Origin: a virus | Strand: one strand, 5' to 3' | IMG/VR virus record: IMGVR_UViG_3300042902_000256 | Span: 1 to 38,657 of that record | DNA length: 38,657 nt | Shown: positions 5,192 through 14,182 of the stretch, one piece after another | How positions within the stretch are numbered: the first letter of the stretch is position 1 | Layout: each line of letters starts with the position of its first letter | The notes under the pieces: generated by a model | Databases searched by the model: none | What the model was told of the DNA's origin: nothing | Seen by the model: only the letters and a program-made list of their open reading frames with translations | Program-made: the position numbers and the translations under genes

Positions 5192-6528
5192 TGCACCAGC
5201 CCTGTTATATTAAATTTAATTTCGCCTGTTGCGCCCAAGCTCCCAACGTCGATAGTGGCAGCACTCCCGCCGGAGTTTATGTAAAAAAACCGTACCGGCT
5301 GCCCCGGGTCAGCAGCCGCAAGCAGTTGATAGCTGCTCCCGCCTGTATACATCGACGCGACATAACCAAAACTCGCCGACGATGCACTCCTAAATAGATT
5401 AGGAATGATTACCTCCATCAATCCGGTGCCGCTTTTCGCCGTCCATTTAATCGCGATGCTATAGGTAATTAGACCACCGGATTTGATGTAATACCCTGTC
5501 TGCGTAGTGTATGTAAATGTCCCATTAGTAAATGCCGGAACAAACGCCCCGTACCCTACCCAATCACTCGTCACCGTCACCGTCACCGCCCCAGACGGCG
5601 CACCAACCTGCCACGTTGCCCCGTCGTTGTAGATAATCGATACCCCGGTGTCAAACGACTCTGCCAACACCTGCACATCGTAGGCGGCGGCAATAATCGA
5701 CTGCATCCACAGTTCAACGTCGGTGCCATTGGTGGCGTCGGACGTAACCAGCATCACGTCGTTATAGGCCAGCGCCTGCCCGTCATTAGAGAGCATGCTG
5801 ATTTTTGACGTGGCGGATAAACCCGCCGTGGCCTGCAGAGCAGTGACGGTGAGCAGCACAGGTTTGTACACGCCCGCTGCCGCTTTTGGGGTGAGCAGCA
5901 GGGTTAGGTTTGCGCCCACGTTATCCGTGACGGGGAATGGCAGCGTTGCGATGTTTGTGTAGTAGCCGGCCGTGGCTACGGCGGTGCGCATTTTCTGGCT
6001 GGCAGAATCGTATGTGAGATGGAACTCATTAACGCCGTTGCTGTGAACGGCGCGAATAGCACCGTTATACAGCTGAATAGATGCCGCACCACCCACCGCC
6101 TCACCACCCTCCGCCGCGATGGTGACGGTGTTGGCGCTGCCGTCGATGCGCGCAAACACATAACCCAGCGAGGCCAGATCGGCAGCGCCAGGCAGAGTGA
6201 GTGTGATATTTCCTGCCGAGGCATCCACCTCAATGAGCCCCGCCTGATCCAGGGTGAGGGTGGCCGTGGCGGTGAGGGTGGTGACGTTGCCGCCAGCGAA
6301 GCGCTTGAGCCCCTTGAGCAGCTGATTGAGGTCGGCATCGCTCGGTGTCTGGCCGCTGCCGGCAACGATGGCGCGCAGGGCCTCACCGATTTTGTAGTAC
6401 CAGTGCGCCCCAGGAACGGTGGGGGGAGTAACACCCGGCACACCTTCCTGCGGGTAGCCGTTGCTCGGCGTAGTCGGCGCGCTGGGCGGGGTGGCGCTGG
6501 CGCCGCTTTCATAATTGCGTGTTTCCAC
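5188..6528 (-). CDS. Tail fibre protein, 446 aa
   Basis: GTG 6528 is chosen because AGGAGG lies six bases upstream. The longer open frame to 6732 only overlaps the preceding baseplate gene. After a Pro/Ser/Thr-rich N terminus comes a short helical region (HWYYKIGEALRAIVAGSGQ). The rest is long beta-rich sequence, full of Gly, Thr, Ala and Val, with repeats of aromatic-plus-glycine turns, typical of trimeric fibres. Position after the gp48-like baseplate gene matches gpS of Mu. It should recognise the host surface, making it the most variable structural gene. Confidence 0.8.
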   Translation of the reverse strand: METRNYESGASATPPSAPTTPSNGYPQEGVPGVTPPTVPGAHWYYKIGEALRAIVAGSGQTPSDADLNQLLKGLKRFAGGNVTTLTATATLTLDQAGLIEVDASAGNITLTLPGAADLASLGYVFARIDGSANTVTIAAEGGEAVGGAASIQLYNGAIRAVHSNGVNEFHLTYDSASQKMRTAVATAGYYTNIATLPFPVTDNVGANLTLLLTPKAAAGVYKPVLLTVTALQATAGLSATSKISMLSNDGQALAYNDVMLVTSDATNGTDVELWMQSIIAAAYDVQVLAESFDTGVSIIYNDGATWQVGAPSGAVTVTVTSDWVGYGAFVPAFTNGTFTYTTQTGYYIKSGGLITYSIAIKWTAKSGTGLMEVIIPNLFRSASSASFGYVASMYTGGSSYQLLAAADPGQPVRFFYINSGGSAATIDVGSLGATGEIKFNITGLVQ

Positions 6529-6541
6529 GTTGTGCCTCCTG

Positions 6542-7135
6542 TTAGATGTATTCGTGTATGACGACGGTGTGCGCCGGTTTGGTGCGGGCGATGGCGCACT
6601 CCAGCCGTTTGTTGGGTGAGACCTCTCCCAGCGACTCATCAACGCCGGACTGCACGGAGAGCTGCTGCACCGGGCTATCTGGTGCGGTGAGTGCCCAGGC
6701 ATAGGCCCAGTCGCTGCCGTAGAGGGGAGCACTCACGCTCATGCCCACGTTGTGCGGTGTGAACTCGGTGATGGTGGCGCCGGGGTAACCGATGCGCTCG
6801 GCCAGGTCGATAAAATACTGGCGCGACTGCCCGCCGCGTGCGGTGAGTTTGGCGTGCAGGTTCTGGCGGCGTTGCTCGATGGTTTCGGGTTCACCCAGGC
6901 AGGTGTCTGGCAGGGCGGCAAACGTCTCCCACTCGGGCAGCAGTTGATACGCACGACGCGGGTCGGTCTCATCCAGCAGCTGCTCGGCGCTGTCATCCAC
7001 ACGGGCGAACTCAGCAGCAATGGCCTGCAGCAGGGCGAAGAAGCGTTTGCCCGGTGCGATGAGGCTCTCCCACAGGGCGCCACGTGGCAGGAGTGCCGTG
7101 AGCTGCCGGGTGTAATGGTCGCTGTTGTAACTCAT
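6542..7135 (-). CDS. Mu gp48-like baseplate/tail protein, 197 aa
   Basis: The protein has the layout of the Mu gp48/YmfQ (DUF2313) family: an N-terminal helical part (YTRQLTALLPRGALWES) with the family's LLPxGxxW feature, followed by a segment resembling ARGGQSRQYFIDLAERIGYP. It links the baseplate wedge to the fibre. Its ATG overlaps the stop of the baseplate J gene (TAATG), and the tail fibre gene follows, as in Mu. Confidence 0.85.
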   Translation of the reverse strand: MSYNSDHYTRQLTALLPRGALWESLIAPGKRFFALLQAIAAEFARVDDSAEQLLDETDPRRAYQLLPEWETFAALPDTCLGEPETIEQRRQNLHAKLTARGGQSRQYFIDLAERIGYPGATITEFTPHNVGMSVSAPLYGSDWAYAWALTAPDSPVQQLSVQSGVDESLGEVSPNKRLECAIARTKPAHTVVIHEYI

Positions 7136-8211
7136 TAGAGCGTCAACCAGGTGATGGTGCCGAGGGTCGCCAGCTCGCCGGGGCTGAGGGTGATGTCGGC
7201 CACTGGCGTGGTGAGTACGTGGTTATTCTCGCCGATGGCCACGCTGATCGCCTCGCGGACATGAGAGAGCAACACGGTGCCGCTGCCGGCACCGTCCTCT
7301 ACCTGCGCCTCACGACGGAACAGATCCAGCAGCTCCGCCTCGACAGCCGCCTGTACCGTAGAGGTGTTGGGGTTGAGCTGGATGGTCATATCCACCGGCA
7401 CGGCGGTGGGGGCGTAGACGGTCACGTTGGCCGTGACGGGGCGCAGCGTATCAATGTGTGCCTGCACCGTGGCCACCTCGCCGGCGTCGGGGATAATGCC
7501 TGCGTCATCGTCGCGGGTGAAATAGACGCCGACGGTACTGGCACCATTCCACAGCGGCATCGGCCAAACACGTGTGACGCCGGCGATCTGTTTTGCCCAC
7601 AGGGTATAGTCGCCTATTGCGCCGCCCTGCGGTGTAGCCTGCACACGCTCACGCAGGCGCTGCAGTAGTGATGGGTCTCCCTCGGCATCCGTGCCGCCAG
7701 TGAGGCCACCAGCCGCCACGGTGGCGCTGCTCTGCACGCCAGCGATTGGTGACACCAGCGTGAGCGACTGGCCGGCGCCGGCATTGGTGAGCTGCCCGCC
7801 CGTGGTGGCGGTGACGGCCACGGTGGCGATGCCGCTGGCAATGATGGCCTCGGCATCCGTGGTGTACTCAATGCCGTCACTACGCTGCAGCAGTTTGCCA
7901 GCCTCAATCACGCTGCCATCGGTGCCGGTGAAGGTGGTGTTGCCGGTGGCGGCGGCCTCACCATTGCGCGGCACGTCCCACCATGCGGCGTGCTGATCCA
8001 GGATATCTCTGTCATTGTCCTCGCCGGGGATCATCTGGCGCGACATCCACACCTGGTGACCGTAGAGGCCGTGAACCACAGCGGCAACGGCGCGGGCGAT
8101 AACATAGAGTAGCGAGCGGAGGATGAACGAATCGGCACCAGCCAGGCGGCTGTCGATATCGCTCTGGATGCGCTGGAGGATGGTCTGTAGTGATGGTCTT
8201 GCCCACGCCAT
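7135..8211 (-). CDS. Baseplate J-like protein (Mu gp47), 358 aa
   Basis: It is a wedge component of the contractile-tail baseplate. The N terminus (RPSLQTILQRIQSDIDSRL), the motif region around MIPGEDNDRDILDQHAAWW and the later GGTDAEGDPSLLQRLRERV are features of the Baseplate_J family. Length is normal for Mu gp47. It lies between gp46-like and gp48-like genes, keeping Mu order, with only three bases to the first and an overlap with the second. Confidence 0.9.
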   Translation of the reverse strand: MAWARPSLQTILQRIQSDIDSRLAGADSFILRSLLYVIARAVAAVVHGLYGHQVWMSRQMIPGEDNDRDILDQHAAWWDVPRNGEAAATGNTTFTGTDGSVIEAGKLLQRSDGIEYTTDAEAIIASGIATVAVTATTGGQLTNAGAGQSLTLVSPIAGVQSSATVAAGGLTGGTDAEGDPSLLQRLRERVQATPQGGAIGDYTLWAKQIAGVTRVWPMPLWNGASTVGVYFTRDDDAGIIPDAGEVATVQAHIDTLRPVTANVTVYAPTAVPVDMTIQLNPNTSTVQAAVEAELLDLFRREAQVEDGAGSGTVLLSHVREAISVAIGENNHVLTTPVADITLSPGELATLGTITWLTL

Positions 8212-8652
8212 TTAGATGGCCTCCAGTGAATAGTTAAACACGTCATCAAATTGCGAGTTATCCGGCAGCGTGAGTACCACGCGCAACGCGAGCATGCCGC
8301 GCCCTGCCCTTTCTGCGGTAACACTCACTGCCATCACCACGCCCTTGTCGATGAGCCACTGCAGCGCCTCTTCGGCGTACTCTCTGGCGCGTTGCAAAAC
8401 GTTTGGCAACTCTTTCTCGCGGCCCAGCAACCACAACCGACTTCCCTGAATGTGATCGTCGAACATGTCCATCCAGCAGCCACGGCGGTCGGTTGTGCCG
8501 TCGGGGATTTCGTCATCGTTATCCGCCCGGCGGTCGGTGTACAGCGAGACCATCACCGCCGTGGTGAGGCCGGAGTCGGTGGCCAGGTCGTGACCATCGA
8601 GGGCGATGTCGAAGCCGGTGGCGTTGTCGGTGGTGAATAGTTTCAGGTCCAT
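8212..8652 (-). CDS. Mu gp46-like baseplate protein, 146 aa
   Basis: The protein matches the GP46 family, the Mu counterpart of the T4 gp25/P2 W baseplate proteins. It starts MDLKLFTTDNATGFDIALDG and contains the conserved DRRGCWMDMF segment, then a basic helical part (LLGREKELPNVLQRAREYAEEAL) and a beta C terminus. It stops directly before the baseplate J start. The start follows the gp45 stop by two bases. Confidence 0.87.
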   Translation of the reverse strand: MDLKLFTTDNATGFDIALDGHDLATDSGLTTAVMVSLYTDRRADNDDEIPDGTTDRRGCWMDMFDDHIQGSRLWLLGREKELPNVLQRAREYAEEALQWLIDKGVVMAVSVTAERAGRGMLALRVVLTLPDNSQFDDVFNYSLEAI

Positions 8653-8654
8653 GT

Positions 8655-9269
8655 CTACATCGTCTGATTCGGTGTGCCAGTGGTACCGCCAGAGTCTCCC
8701 GGCGCCGTGTGACCGTTGTATATATCGCGCATGCCCTGCATGGAGCCGGTGGCATCACTCACGCTGCCCGCTGCATCAAAATCACCCGTGCATTGTGTGA
8801 GCGGCGTATCGAAAACCACCTTCGTGCTGGCGACAATCGTTGCCAGCGGCGTGGTGATGGTGGCGCTGGTACCGGCGTTCGCCACCAGCGAACCCATGGT
8901 GTCGATGAGCATCTGATTGCCGCGCCGGAAGTGAATGACATCACCCTCATCGGTAGCCAGCGCCACCTCGCCACTCGCCAGCCCCGTCAACCGGAAGCGC
9001 CGGTCGGCCACGTTGACGGCCACAGTGTGATCGCGGTCACCACCCAGGGAGAGCAGCAACGCCTCAGCGCCGGGGTGCGGGTTGCTGGTGAAGCCGTAGG
9101 GCTCCCAGTGCTCGATGTTGTCGAGCACCTCTTGACCGAGTGCGGCGATCTGTAGCTCCTGCAGCAGGGTGGAAGGATCAACCAGTTGCACCACGCCGCG
9201 TGTGGCAAGCATGCGCAGTTTGCGGTACAGAGGGCTTAGCATCTTTTCAAGCTGGCGCATCAGTTCCAT
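8655..9269 (-). CDS. Mu gp45-like baseplate spike/assembly protein, 204 aa
   Basis: This is the likely central spike of the tail tip, the gpV/gp45 counterpart. It has an N-terminal OB-like region (MLATRGVVQLVDPSTLLQEL) and an internal beta region. A C-terminal beta-helix-like stretch rich in Thr, Ala, Val and Ile ends with GTPNQTM. The family, its position between hub and gp46 genes, and its length fit Mu gp45. The start is behind AGGTG, and the gene overlaps the hub gene end by ten bases. Confidence 0.82.
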   Translation of the reverse strand: MELMRQLEKMLSPLYRKLRMLATRGVVQLVDPSTLLQELQIAALGQEVLDNIEHWEPYGFTSNPHPGAEALLLSLGGDRDHTVAVNVADRRFRLTGLASGEVALATDEGDVIHFRRGNQMLIDTMGSLVANAGTSATITTPLATIVASTKVVFDTPLTQCTGDFDAAGSVSDATGSMQGMRDIYNGHTAPGDSGGTTGTPNQTM

Positions 9270-10297
9270 GCCTGCACCTCGATCTTGTCGGGGATGGCGA
9301 TCAGGTCGAAGGCCTCTGGCGGCATCAGTTGCAGCTCGGTGCGCTCGCCATCTTTATCCAGCACCAGCTGCACGGCAGTGATGAGCAGCTGCTTGTTATC
9401 CAGCCGCATCCATTTATCTTTTACCGGCAGCCGAGTGTTGGGTTCCCACAAGCCGCCTGAGTGACGCCAGCCATTTACTGTGTAGGTGAGTGCCTCGCTT
9501 CTGCCATAAGCGGTGTTGCGCTGCCACTCGGCACGCTTTTTACAGGCAGCGGAATCAGCGGCCTGCTCGGCCACCATGACGTGCTTGCGTGCAGTACGCA
9601 CGGTGCTATCCGTAGCGCTGCCCATGTTGGTGGCAGCGGCAGCGGCGTTCCAGTTGTCGTTGCCGGCGGTCTGGCCCACTACCGTGATCTGGTTGAAACG
9701 GTCACGCATCGAGAAGCGACCCGAGGCCGACTTGATATTGACGCCCAGCTCCAGGGTGTCGGTCACCACCTTCGTGCCGGTGCGGGTGATTACCAGCGTG
9801 CCGTTGGCATCGCTCACCAGGCGCACGCCTCGCTGGCGGGCATGCTTCTCAAGAAACTCGAAGCCGGTATGGCCCGGTTCGATGCTAGGGCTGGCGAACG
9901 GCGCGCCCACATCGCAGTCGGCACGCGCAGAGAAGCCGAAGAGACCGCACACATACACAGCGAGTTGCAACAGGGTCTGGTTCTTGAACTGTTTGCCAGG
10001 CAGGCCGCAGTCCACCAGGTCAGCGGCCTTGCTACGACCGCTCACACTGATGGTGTGCTGGCTGGCGTCGTAGCTGGGCAATGCGTCATCCACATAGCCG
10101 GTTATCACCGGCTCGCCATCGCACAGCACCACACAGGCGTCGCCCGATTTAATGAGTGGCGGCTCATCACCATCACCCCAGTTCTCTGTGAGGGTGAGGG
10201 TGAAGGTGTTGCAGACCTGCTCAATGGAACGGTTGATGCGCACCGAGGTCCAGCCGGTGAGCACGTTGTTGTTGATGCGGATCGCCACCTCACTCAC
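9260..10297 (-). CDS. Mu gpP-like tail hub protein, 345 aa
   Basis: The protein (VSEVAIRINNNVLTGWTSV...) resembles gpP of Mu and gpD of P2, the baseplate hub counterpart of T4 gp27. Features are an N-terminal beta barrel with TFTLTLTENW, a middle region HTGFEFLEKHARQRGVRL and a C-terminal domain ending near RTELQLMPPEAFD. GTG 10297 is chosen because it overlaps the upstream stop and has GGAG at suitable distance; the longer open frame to 10405 lies wholly inside the previous gene. Confidence 0.85.
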   Translation of the reverse strand: MSEVAIRINNNVLTGWTSVRINRSIEQVCNTFTLTLTENWGDGDEPPLIKSGDACVVLCDGEPVITGYVDDALPSYDASQHTISVSGRSKAADLVDCGLPGKQFKNQTLLQLAVYVCGLFGFSARADCDVGAPFASPSIEPGHTGFEFLEKHARQRGVRLVSDANGTLVITRTGTKVVTDTLELGVNIKSASGRFSMRDRFNQITVVGQTAGNDNWNAAAAATNMGSATDSTVRTARKHVMVAEQAADSAACKKRAEWQRNTAYGRSEALTYTVNGWRHSGGLWEPNTRLPVKDKWMRLDNKQLLITAVQLVLDKDGERTELQLMPPEAFDLIAIPDKIEVQAWN

Positions 10298-11480
10298 TGA
10301 GAGTCTCCAGCGCCACCCCGCCCTGCACAAAGCCGGGGTGACGCAGGTTGTTGAGGTTGACCAGCTCGGTATCACGCAGGGCATTGCCGTAGAGTCGGTG
10401 CGCAATCACCAGCGCCGGCAACGTGGCGCGCGGAGTAAACGCCACCACCGCAGGCAGGCGCTTACCACGTGTGGAGAGGTCGGTCATTACAGCCACGCGC
10501 AGATCTGACAGGCTGACATAGAGCGCATCGTCTATTGGCGCGCCACTCACTACATCGGTGACCTGCTGACGGGTATCGATGTTGTCGAGCAGGCTATCGC
10601 GCAGGGTGAGCACGGCGTTGCGGGTGATGGGTGTATCGCCCTGCTTTGCCGGTGAGAGTTCCAGTGAGGCCGAGGCCTTGCAGGAGGCCACCACTGCCGC
10701 CGTGCGCACCAGCTCATTGAGTGCCTGCGAGTTTCTGGCGGCCTGCTGCGCACGCGGTGCGGTGGCACTGCTGGTGACATCGGTACCGGTGCCGAATAGC
10801 GTGCCGTAAATTGCCATTGCCCGTTGCGGCTCGGTGGCAATGCTGCTGATATTGGTTACCGCACCGGCGATGGCCGCGCCCAGCTCTGCCGGTGCACGGA
10901 TGATATCGGCCAGCGGCCCACTGACTGAGCCGGTGACATTAGCCACGGCGGCGAAGACATCATCGACCTCTGCCAGAAAGTCATCGACCGCGCCGGCAAT
11001 GTCGCTGATGGCGAATACACCGGCGAAGGCATTAATGGCATCGGCAAGGCTCTGGTCTGCTGCTGTCTGCACCGCGCCCTGTGTGGCCACCGTGGCCGTG
11101 GGGAATGCCTGTTCGCCGGCCTCCACAAACTGCATGGAGATACTGGCATAGCCGCCCTCGCGCGTGCTCTGTTTGATGCGTGGCGGCTTCTCCAGCTCAA
11201 CGGTGAGGCGCCCATAGTAGGGATGCACCAGTGTTCCGCTGCCACCTTCTTCAAACTTTGCGATGAGCGCATCACGGGCGAGGTGGTAGTCGGCACCGAT
11301 GACATAGCCTTCCACCTGGTAGCGGCGAGTCGCACGGCCCAGGTCTTCGACATAGGGCTTGTCTCGCAGCGGGTACTCATGCACCTGCTTGCGGCGACCG
11401 GCCTCCAGCTCCTCATCACGCAGCCAGAACTCTGCGCCCTTGTAGCTGCCCTTTGCGGTAAATCCGTCACGCCAGCTCAT
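10290..11480 (-). CDS. Mu gpN-like tail/DNA circularisation protein, 396 aa
   Basis: The N-terminal ~95 residues (MSWRDGFTAKGSYKGAEFW... VEGYVIGADYHLARDALI) are the DNA-circulation N-terminal domain of Mu gpN, a tail protein next to the hub. The remainder is largely helical and alanine-rich. The ATG overlaps the tape-measure stop (TGATG), which fixes the start four codons inside the longest frame. Despite the family name, the role is structural, in tail initiator assembly. Confidence 0.87.
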   Translation of the reverse strand: MSWRDGFTAKGSYKGAEFWLRDEELEAGRRKQVHEYPLRDKPYVEDLGRATRRYQVEGYVIGADYHLARDALIAKFEEGGSGTLVHPYYGRLTVELEKPPRIKQSTREGGYASISMQFVEAGEQAFPTATVATQGAVQTAADQSLADAINAFAGVFAISDIAGAVDDFLAEVDDVFAAVANVTGSVSGPLADIIRAPAELGAAIAGAVTNISSIATEPQRAMAIYGTLFGTGTDVTSSATAPRAQQAARNSQALNELVRTAAVVASCKASASLELSPAKQGDTPITRNAVLTLRDSLLDNIDTRQQVTDVVSGAPIDDALYVSLSDLRVAVMTDLSTRGKRLPAVVAFTPRATLPALVIAHRLYGNALRDTELVNLNNLRHPGFVQGGVALETLSE

Positions 11481-13267
11481 CAGTAACCCCACATCGTTTG
11501 GCCAGCGTCGACATCGAGGTCGATGCCAGTGGATTCCATCTCACGCACACGCGCCGGGGTGTTGCCGACGATCTCAATTTTCATAGAGGCCTTTTGCTCC
11601 TGCGCCGTGCGTTCATTGATGGCCACTGCACGCTTGGCCTCTTCGTTGCCGAACATCGCCAACGTCTTGGCGATACCCTCCCCCAGCGCATCACCGAAAG
11701 AGGTGCCCTGCACAAAATTCTCACTGATGGCGGTACCGATTGAGTCGCCGATTTCCCATGCGCCGTAGAGCATGCCGGCGGCACCCAGGGCATTACCTGC
11801 CCTGCTCAGTACACTCTTTGGTGCACCGGCCAGCGTAGAGCCAGGGGCATAACGAACGCCGCCCTTGCCTCCAGCACCTGCCGCCGCAGCACCGGCCAGG
11901 CCACCGGGGCCATTGACGATGTAGACAGGAATGGGCGAGCCGCCACCCATCATGCCGGTCGCCGCACCCGCCGCGCCTTTGCCACCCTTACCAAAGAGAG
12001 CTTGCGCGCCCTTATACAGGCTGAACATCTTGCGGCCAGCCACGGCCGCGCCAAGCAGGCCAACGCCCCATTTTGCCGTGTTTAGGGTGAGGTTCACGGT
12101 CTCTTTGTCTGCCGAGTGGAGGAAGTCGGCCAGCTCCTGCACTGGCCCGGTGAGGTTGTCACTGGCAAACTCATCCCAGCCGGATTTCAGGTAAGTGAGT
12201 GCGGAATTAAATTCACGCGCGGCGCGGGCGGAATCATTGATGGTGGTGGTGCCATCTCCGCTGACCTGCATGAACTTACTCATCGACTCAACCGTGCCAG
12301 TGCGCTGAAACTCGGCAGCAGCCGTGTTGAAGGCGCGCAGGGCCTCGGCATCGAACACGGCAGAGAGATTGGTCTGTTTGCCACCCGATGCCTTGACGAT
12401 CTCCACCATCAGCTCATTGATAGGCCGGAGCTGCTCTTTACCCTCTTTGAGTTTTTCCGGGTCGAACACACTAATGCCGCCCAGGTCTTTAAGCGCCTTG
12501 ATCTTCTTCGGGTCGGCCATGGCGCGCAGGGTTGCCTCGAAGGCGGTGGCGGCCATCTCACTGGAGCCTGTGCCCATGCGGATAACCTGCAGGGCGGCAC
12601 CCATTTCCTTCATTGCCTGCACACCACTGCGGCCGGTGGCGTTGTAGGCCGAGACCACACGCGGCCCGAGGTTGGCCAGGTCTTTCAGGGTGAAGGCGCC
12701 GGCCTTGCCCTGCTCATTGAGTGAGTCGATCACCTTGAGCACTTCGCCCGGTGCGGTGATGCCCTGCTTCTGGAACTCAGCCAGCATGGCACCAACGCTC
12801 GCGCCATCCGCGCCGGTGGCCTGTATAGCCAGGCCAATGTTGCGGATGTTGTTTTGTGCAAAATCGAGGTCGCCGGTCTTCTCTACGATATCCTCAATGG
12901 CGCTGATCATCTGGCTCGGGTCAACACGGATGTCGGGGGCCTGCGATACCTCAAACACCTGCTGCTTGAGCTTGTCGACCTTATCGGCACCGAGGCCGGC
13001 ATTGATACCCAGGCGGGTGTAACGCTCAGAGAGATCGCCCACCTGCTTTACCGCCAGCGCCACCGTGGCACCCGAGATTAAACCGGTGTAACGGTTACCG
13101 AGTTTGTCGAGCCCGCGACCAGCTATTTGCGACATGCGCGCCATGCCGCTAAGGTGCTGTGCGCCACGCTGCCCCATGCGCTCCAGCGCCTTCTCATAGA
13201 CCCTGGACTGCTGCGGCAGATTACCGGCCAGGTCTACTGTGACTGCCTGCTTTATGTCGCGTGACAT
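11480..13267 (-). CDS. Tape measure protein, 595 aa
   Basis: It sets tail length and travels into the host during injection. The 595-aa protein has an N-terminal helical part beginning MSRDIKQAVTVDLAGNLPQ, a tape-measure core region (GMARMSQIAGRGLDKLGN through VEIVKASGGKQ), and a hydrophobic Gly/Ala-rich middle near residues 390-470. Position after the frameshifted chaperone and before gpN is standard. The start overlaps the chaperone stop region (CCGTAAATG). Confidence 0.9.
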   Translation of the reverse strand: MSRDIKQAVTVDLAGNLPQQSRVYEKALERMGQRGAQHLSGMARMSQIAGRGLDKLGNRYTGLISGATVALAVKQVGDLSERYTRLGINAGLGADKVDKLKQQVFEVSQAPDIRVDPSQMISAIEDIVEKTGDLDFAQNNIRNIGLAIQATGADGASVGAMLAEFQKQGITAPGEVLKVIDSLNEQGKAGAFTLKDLANLGPRVVSAYNATGRSGVQAMKEMGAALQVIRMGTGSSEMAATAFEATLRAMADPKKIKALKDLGGISVFDPEKLKEGKEQLRPINELMVEIVKASGGKQTNLSAVFDAEALRAFNTAAAEFQRTGTVESMSKFMQVSGDGTTTINDSARAAREFNSALTYLKSGWDEFASDNLTGPVQELADFLHSADKETVNLTLNTAKWGVGLLGAAVAGRKMFSLYKGAQALFGKGGKGAAGAATGMMGGGSPIPVYIVNGPGGLAGAAAAGAGGKGGVRYAPGSTLAGAPKSVLSRAGNALGAAGMLYGAWEIGDSIGTAISENFVQGTSFGDALGEGIAKTLAMFGNEEAKRAVAINERTAQEQKASMKIEIVGNTPARVREMESTGIDLDVDAGQTMWGY

Positions 13268-13757
13268 TTACGGTCTCATCTCTCTGATGTAGGCCAGCTG
13301 CCGGAACAGCTGGCTGAGTGTTTTATGATGCACGTCGCGCTCATGAAAGCCGCAACGCATTACCAGCGCAACGACGGTGCGTTCAATCTCCTGCGCCGTC
13401 GCCTTCAGCTCGCCCCCGAGCGGTGAGCGCCTCCAGCGCCTTGTGCGCGGCGCGCTCCATCTCTTCGGCCTTGAGTTGCAGCAACAGCATGTCATCGGGG
13501 TGGAGCTTCTTGAGCAGCGACAGATCGAACGGCACCTCAAGGCCGCCGACGCTTTTAATCTGCCGACATAACATCAGCGCACCCATGACGGTGGGGCTGC
13601 TCACCAGCGCCGGGCCTTGTGACGTCATCACCGCCCGCTCACTCTGTTCGCCGCACTCCAGCAGATCGGCAACCGTAGGCTCAACGAGCACCACGCTCTT
13701 GTGCGTGGACTCGCCGATTTTCAGGCCGTGAGTTAAATCAAACTGCACCTGAGCCAT
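13268..13757 (-). CDS. Tail assembly chaperone, frameshifted long form (about 163 aa)
   Basis: The region encodes a gp41/gp42-type chaperone pair in which ribosomes shift -2 at 13410-13417. The upstream part is the 124-aa frame 13383-13757. The downstream part uses the frame ending at 13268 (ELKATAQEIERTVVALV ... AYIREMRP). The joined product has 116 residues from the first frame and 47 from the second. Long forms of this kind bind the tape measure during tail assembly. The first frame's own product ends at 13383. No separate start is needed for the second frame, and the 13540 start only overlaps. Confidence 0.8.
13383..13757 (-). CDS. Mu gp41-like tail assembly chaperone, short form, 124 aa
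   Basis: The short form begins MAQVQFDLTHGLKIGESTHK and ends in the charged TARGRAEGDGAGD. Its central part (VEPTVADLLECGEQSE ... LLKKLHPDDMLLLQLKAEE) matches the Mu gp41-type tail assembly proteins, where most ribosomes terminate at this stop. It follows the tube gene by four bases and precedes the tape measure, the universal position of these chaperones. Confidence 0.85.
   Translation of the reverse strand: MAQVQFDLTHGLKIGESTHKSVVLVEPTVADLLECGEQSERAVMTSQGPALVSSPTVMGALMLCRQIKSVGGLEVPFDLSLLKKLHPDDMLLLQLKAEEMERAAHKALEALTARGRAEGDGAGD
13410..13417 (-). promoter_or_regulatory. -2 ribosomal frameshift site GGGGGCGA
   Basis: On the minus strand the in-frame codons CGG GGG CGA make the slippery string GGGGGCGA. 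Slipping two bases back gives GAG as next codon, exactly in the frame of the downstream part. To my knowledge the same octamer and a -2 shift are known for the Mu tail chaperone gene. A -1 shift would not enter the correct frame here. Confidence 0.8.
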
Positions 13758-13761
13758 ACCG

Positions 13762-14121
13762 TTACACCTCGTCGCAGGCGATGGCTTCCATCTTCAGCGA
13801 GACGGTGCCGTCTTTGCTGTTGAGGGAGGCGGGCTCGGTGGTCCAGGCCTCGCGCAGTACGAACTGCGCGCCGCTGTCGGTCTCGAACAGCACGGTGGCG
13901 CCGGTGATGTCGGAGAGCTCGCGCAGCGAGAGGTCCTTGTTGTGGTTGACCGTGCACTCCATGGAGGGCACCACGTCCTCTTCGCGGTAGCCATGTACCT
14001 CACCACCACCCATCACGGCGGTGCGATTGGAGCCGCCGACATTAAGGGTGGCGCCGCTGTCGGCTTTAAGGCGCTTGCCGTCTACAACGATGGTGGCGCG
14101 GCCGGTAAATTTTCTGCTCAT
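13762..14121 (-). CDS. Tail tube protein (Mu gpM-like), 119 aa
   Basis: The protein forms the inner tube of the contractile tail. It starts MSRKFTGRATIVVDGKRLKA, shows the GGSNRTAVMGGGEVHGYREE segment in its centre and ends in a beta strand (VSLKMEAIACDEV), all matching Mu-type tube proteins. Length is normal. AGGAGAT precedes the start. It lies between the sheath gene and the chaperone. Confidence 0.9.
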   Translation of the reverse strand: MSRKFTGRATIVVDGKRLKADSGATLNVGGSNRTAVMGGGEVHGYREEDVVPSMECTVNHNKDLSLRELSDITGATVLFETDSGAQFVLREAWTTEPASLNSKDGTVSLKMEAIACDEV

Positions 14122-14154
14122 CGAAATATCTCCTGGTTAATTCCTGCACCCTGC

Positions 14155-14173
14155 CCTCCCTCACTGAGGGAGG
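14155..14173. terminator. Stem-loop between sheath and tube genes
   Basis: CCTCCCTC and GAGGGAGG pair perfectly around ACT. The stem lies in the 61-base gap between the sheath stop and the tube start. No T-run follows. It probably acts as an attenuator or mRNA-stabilising stem, allowing tube and sheath to be made in different amounts. Confidence 0.45.
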
Positions 14174-14182
14174 ACGTGTGTG

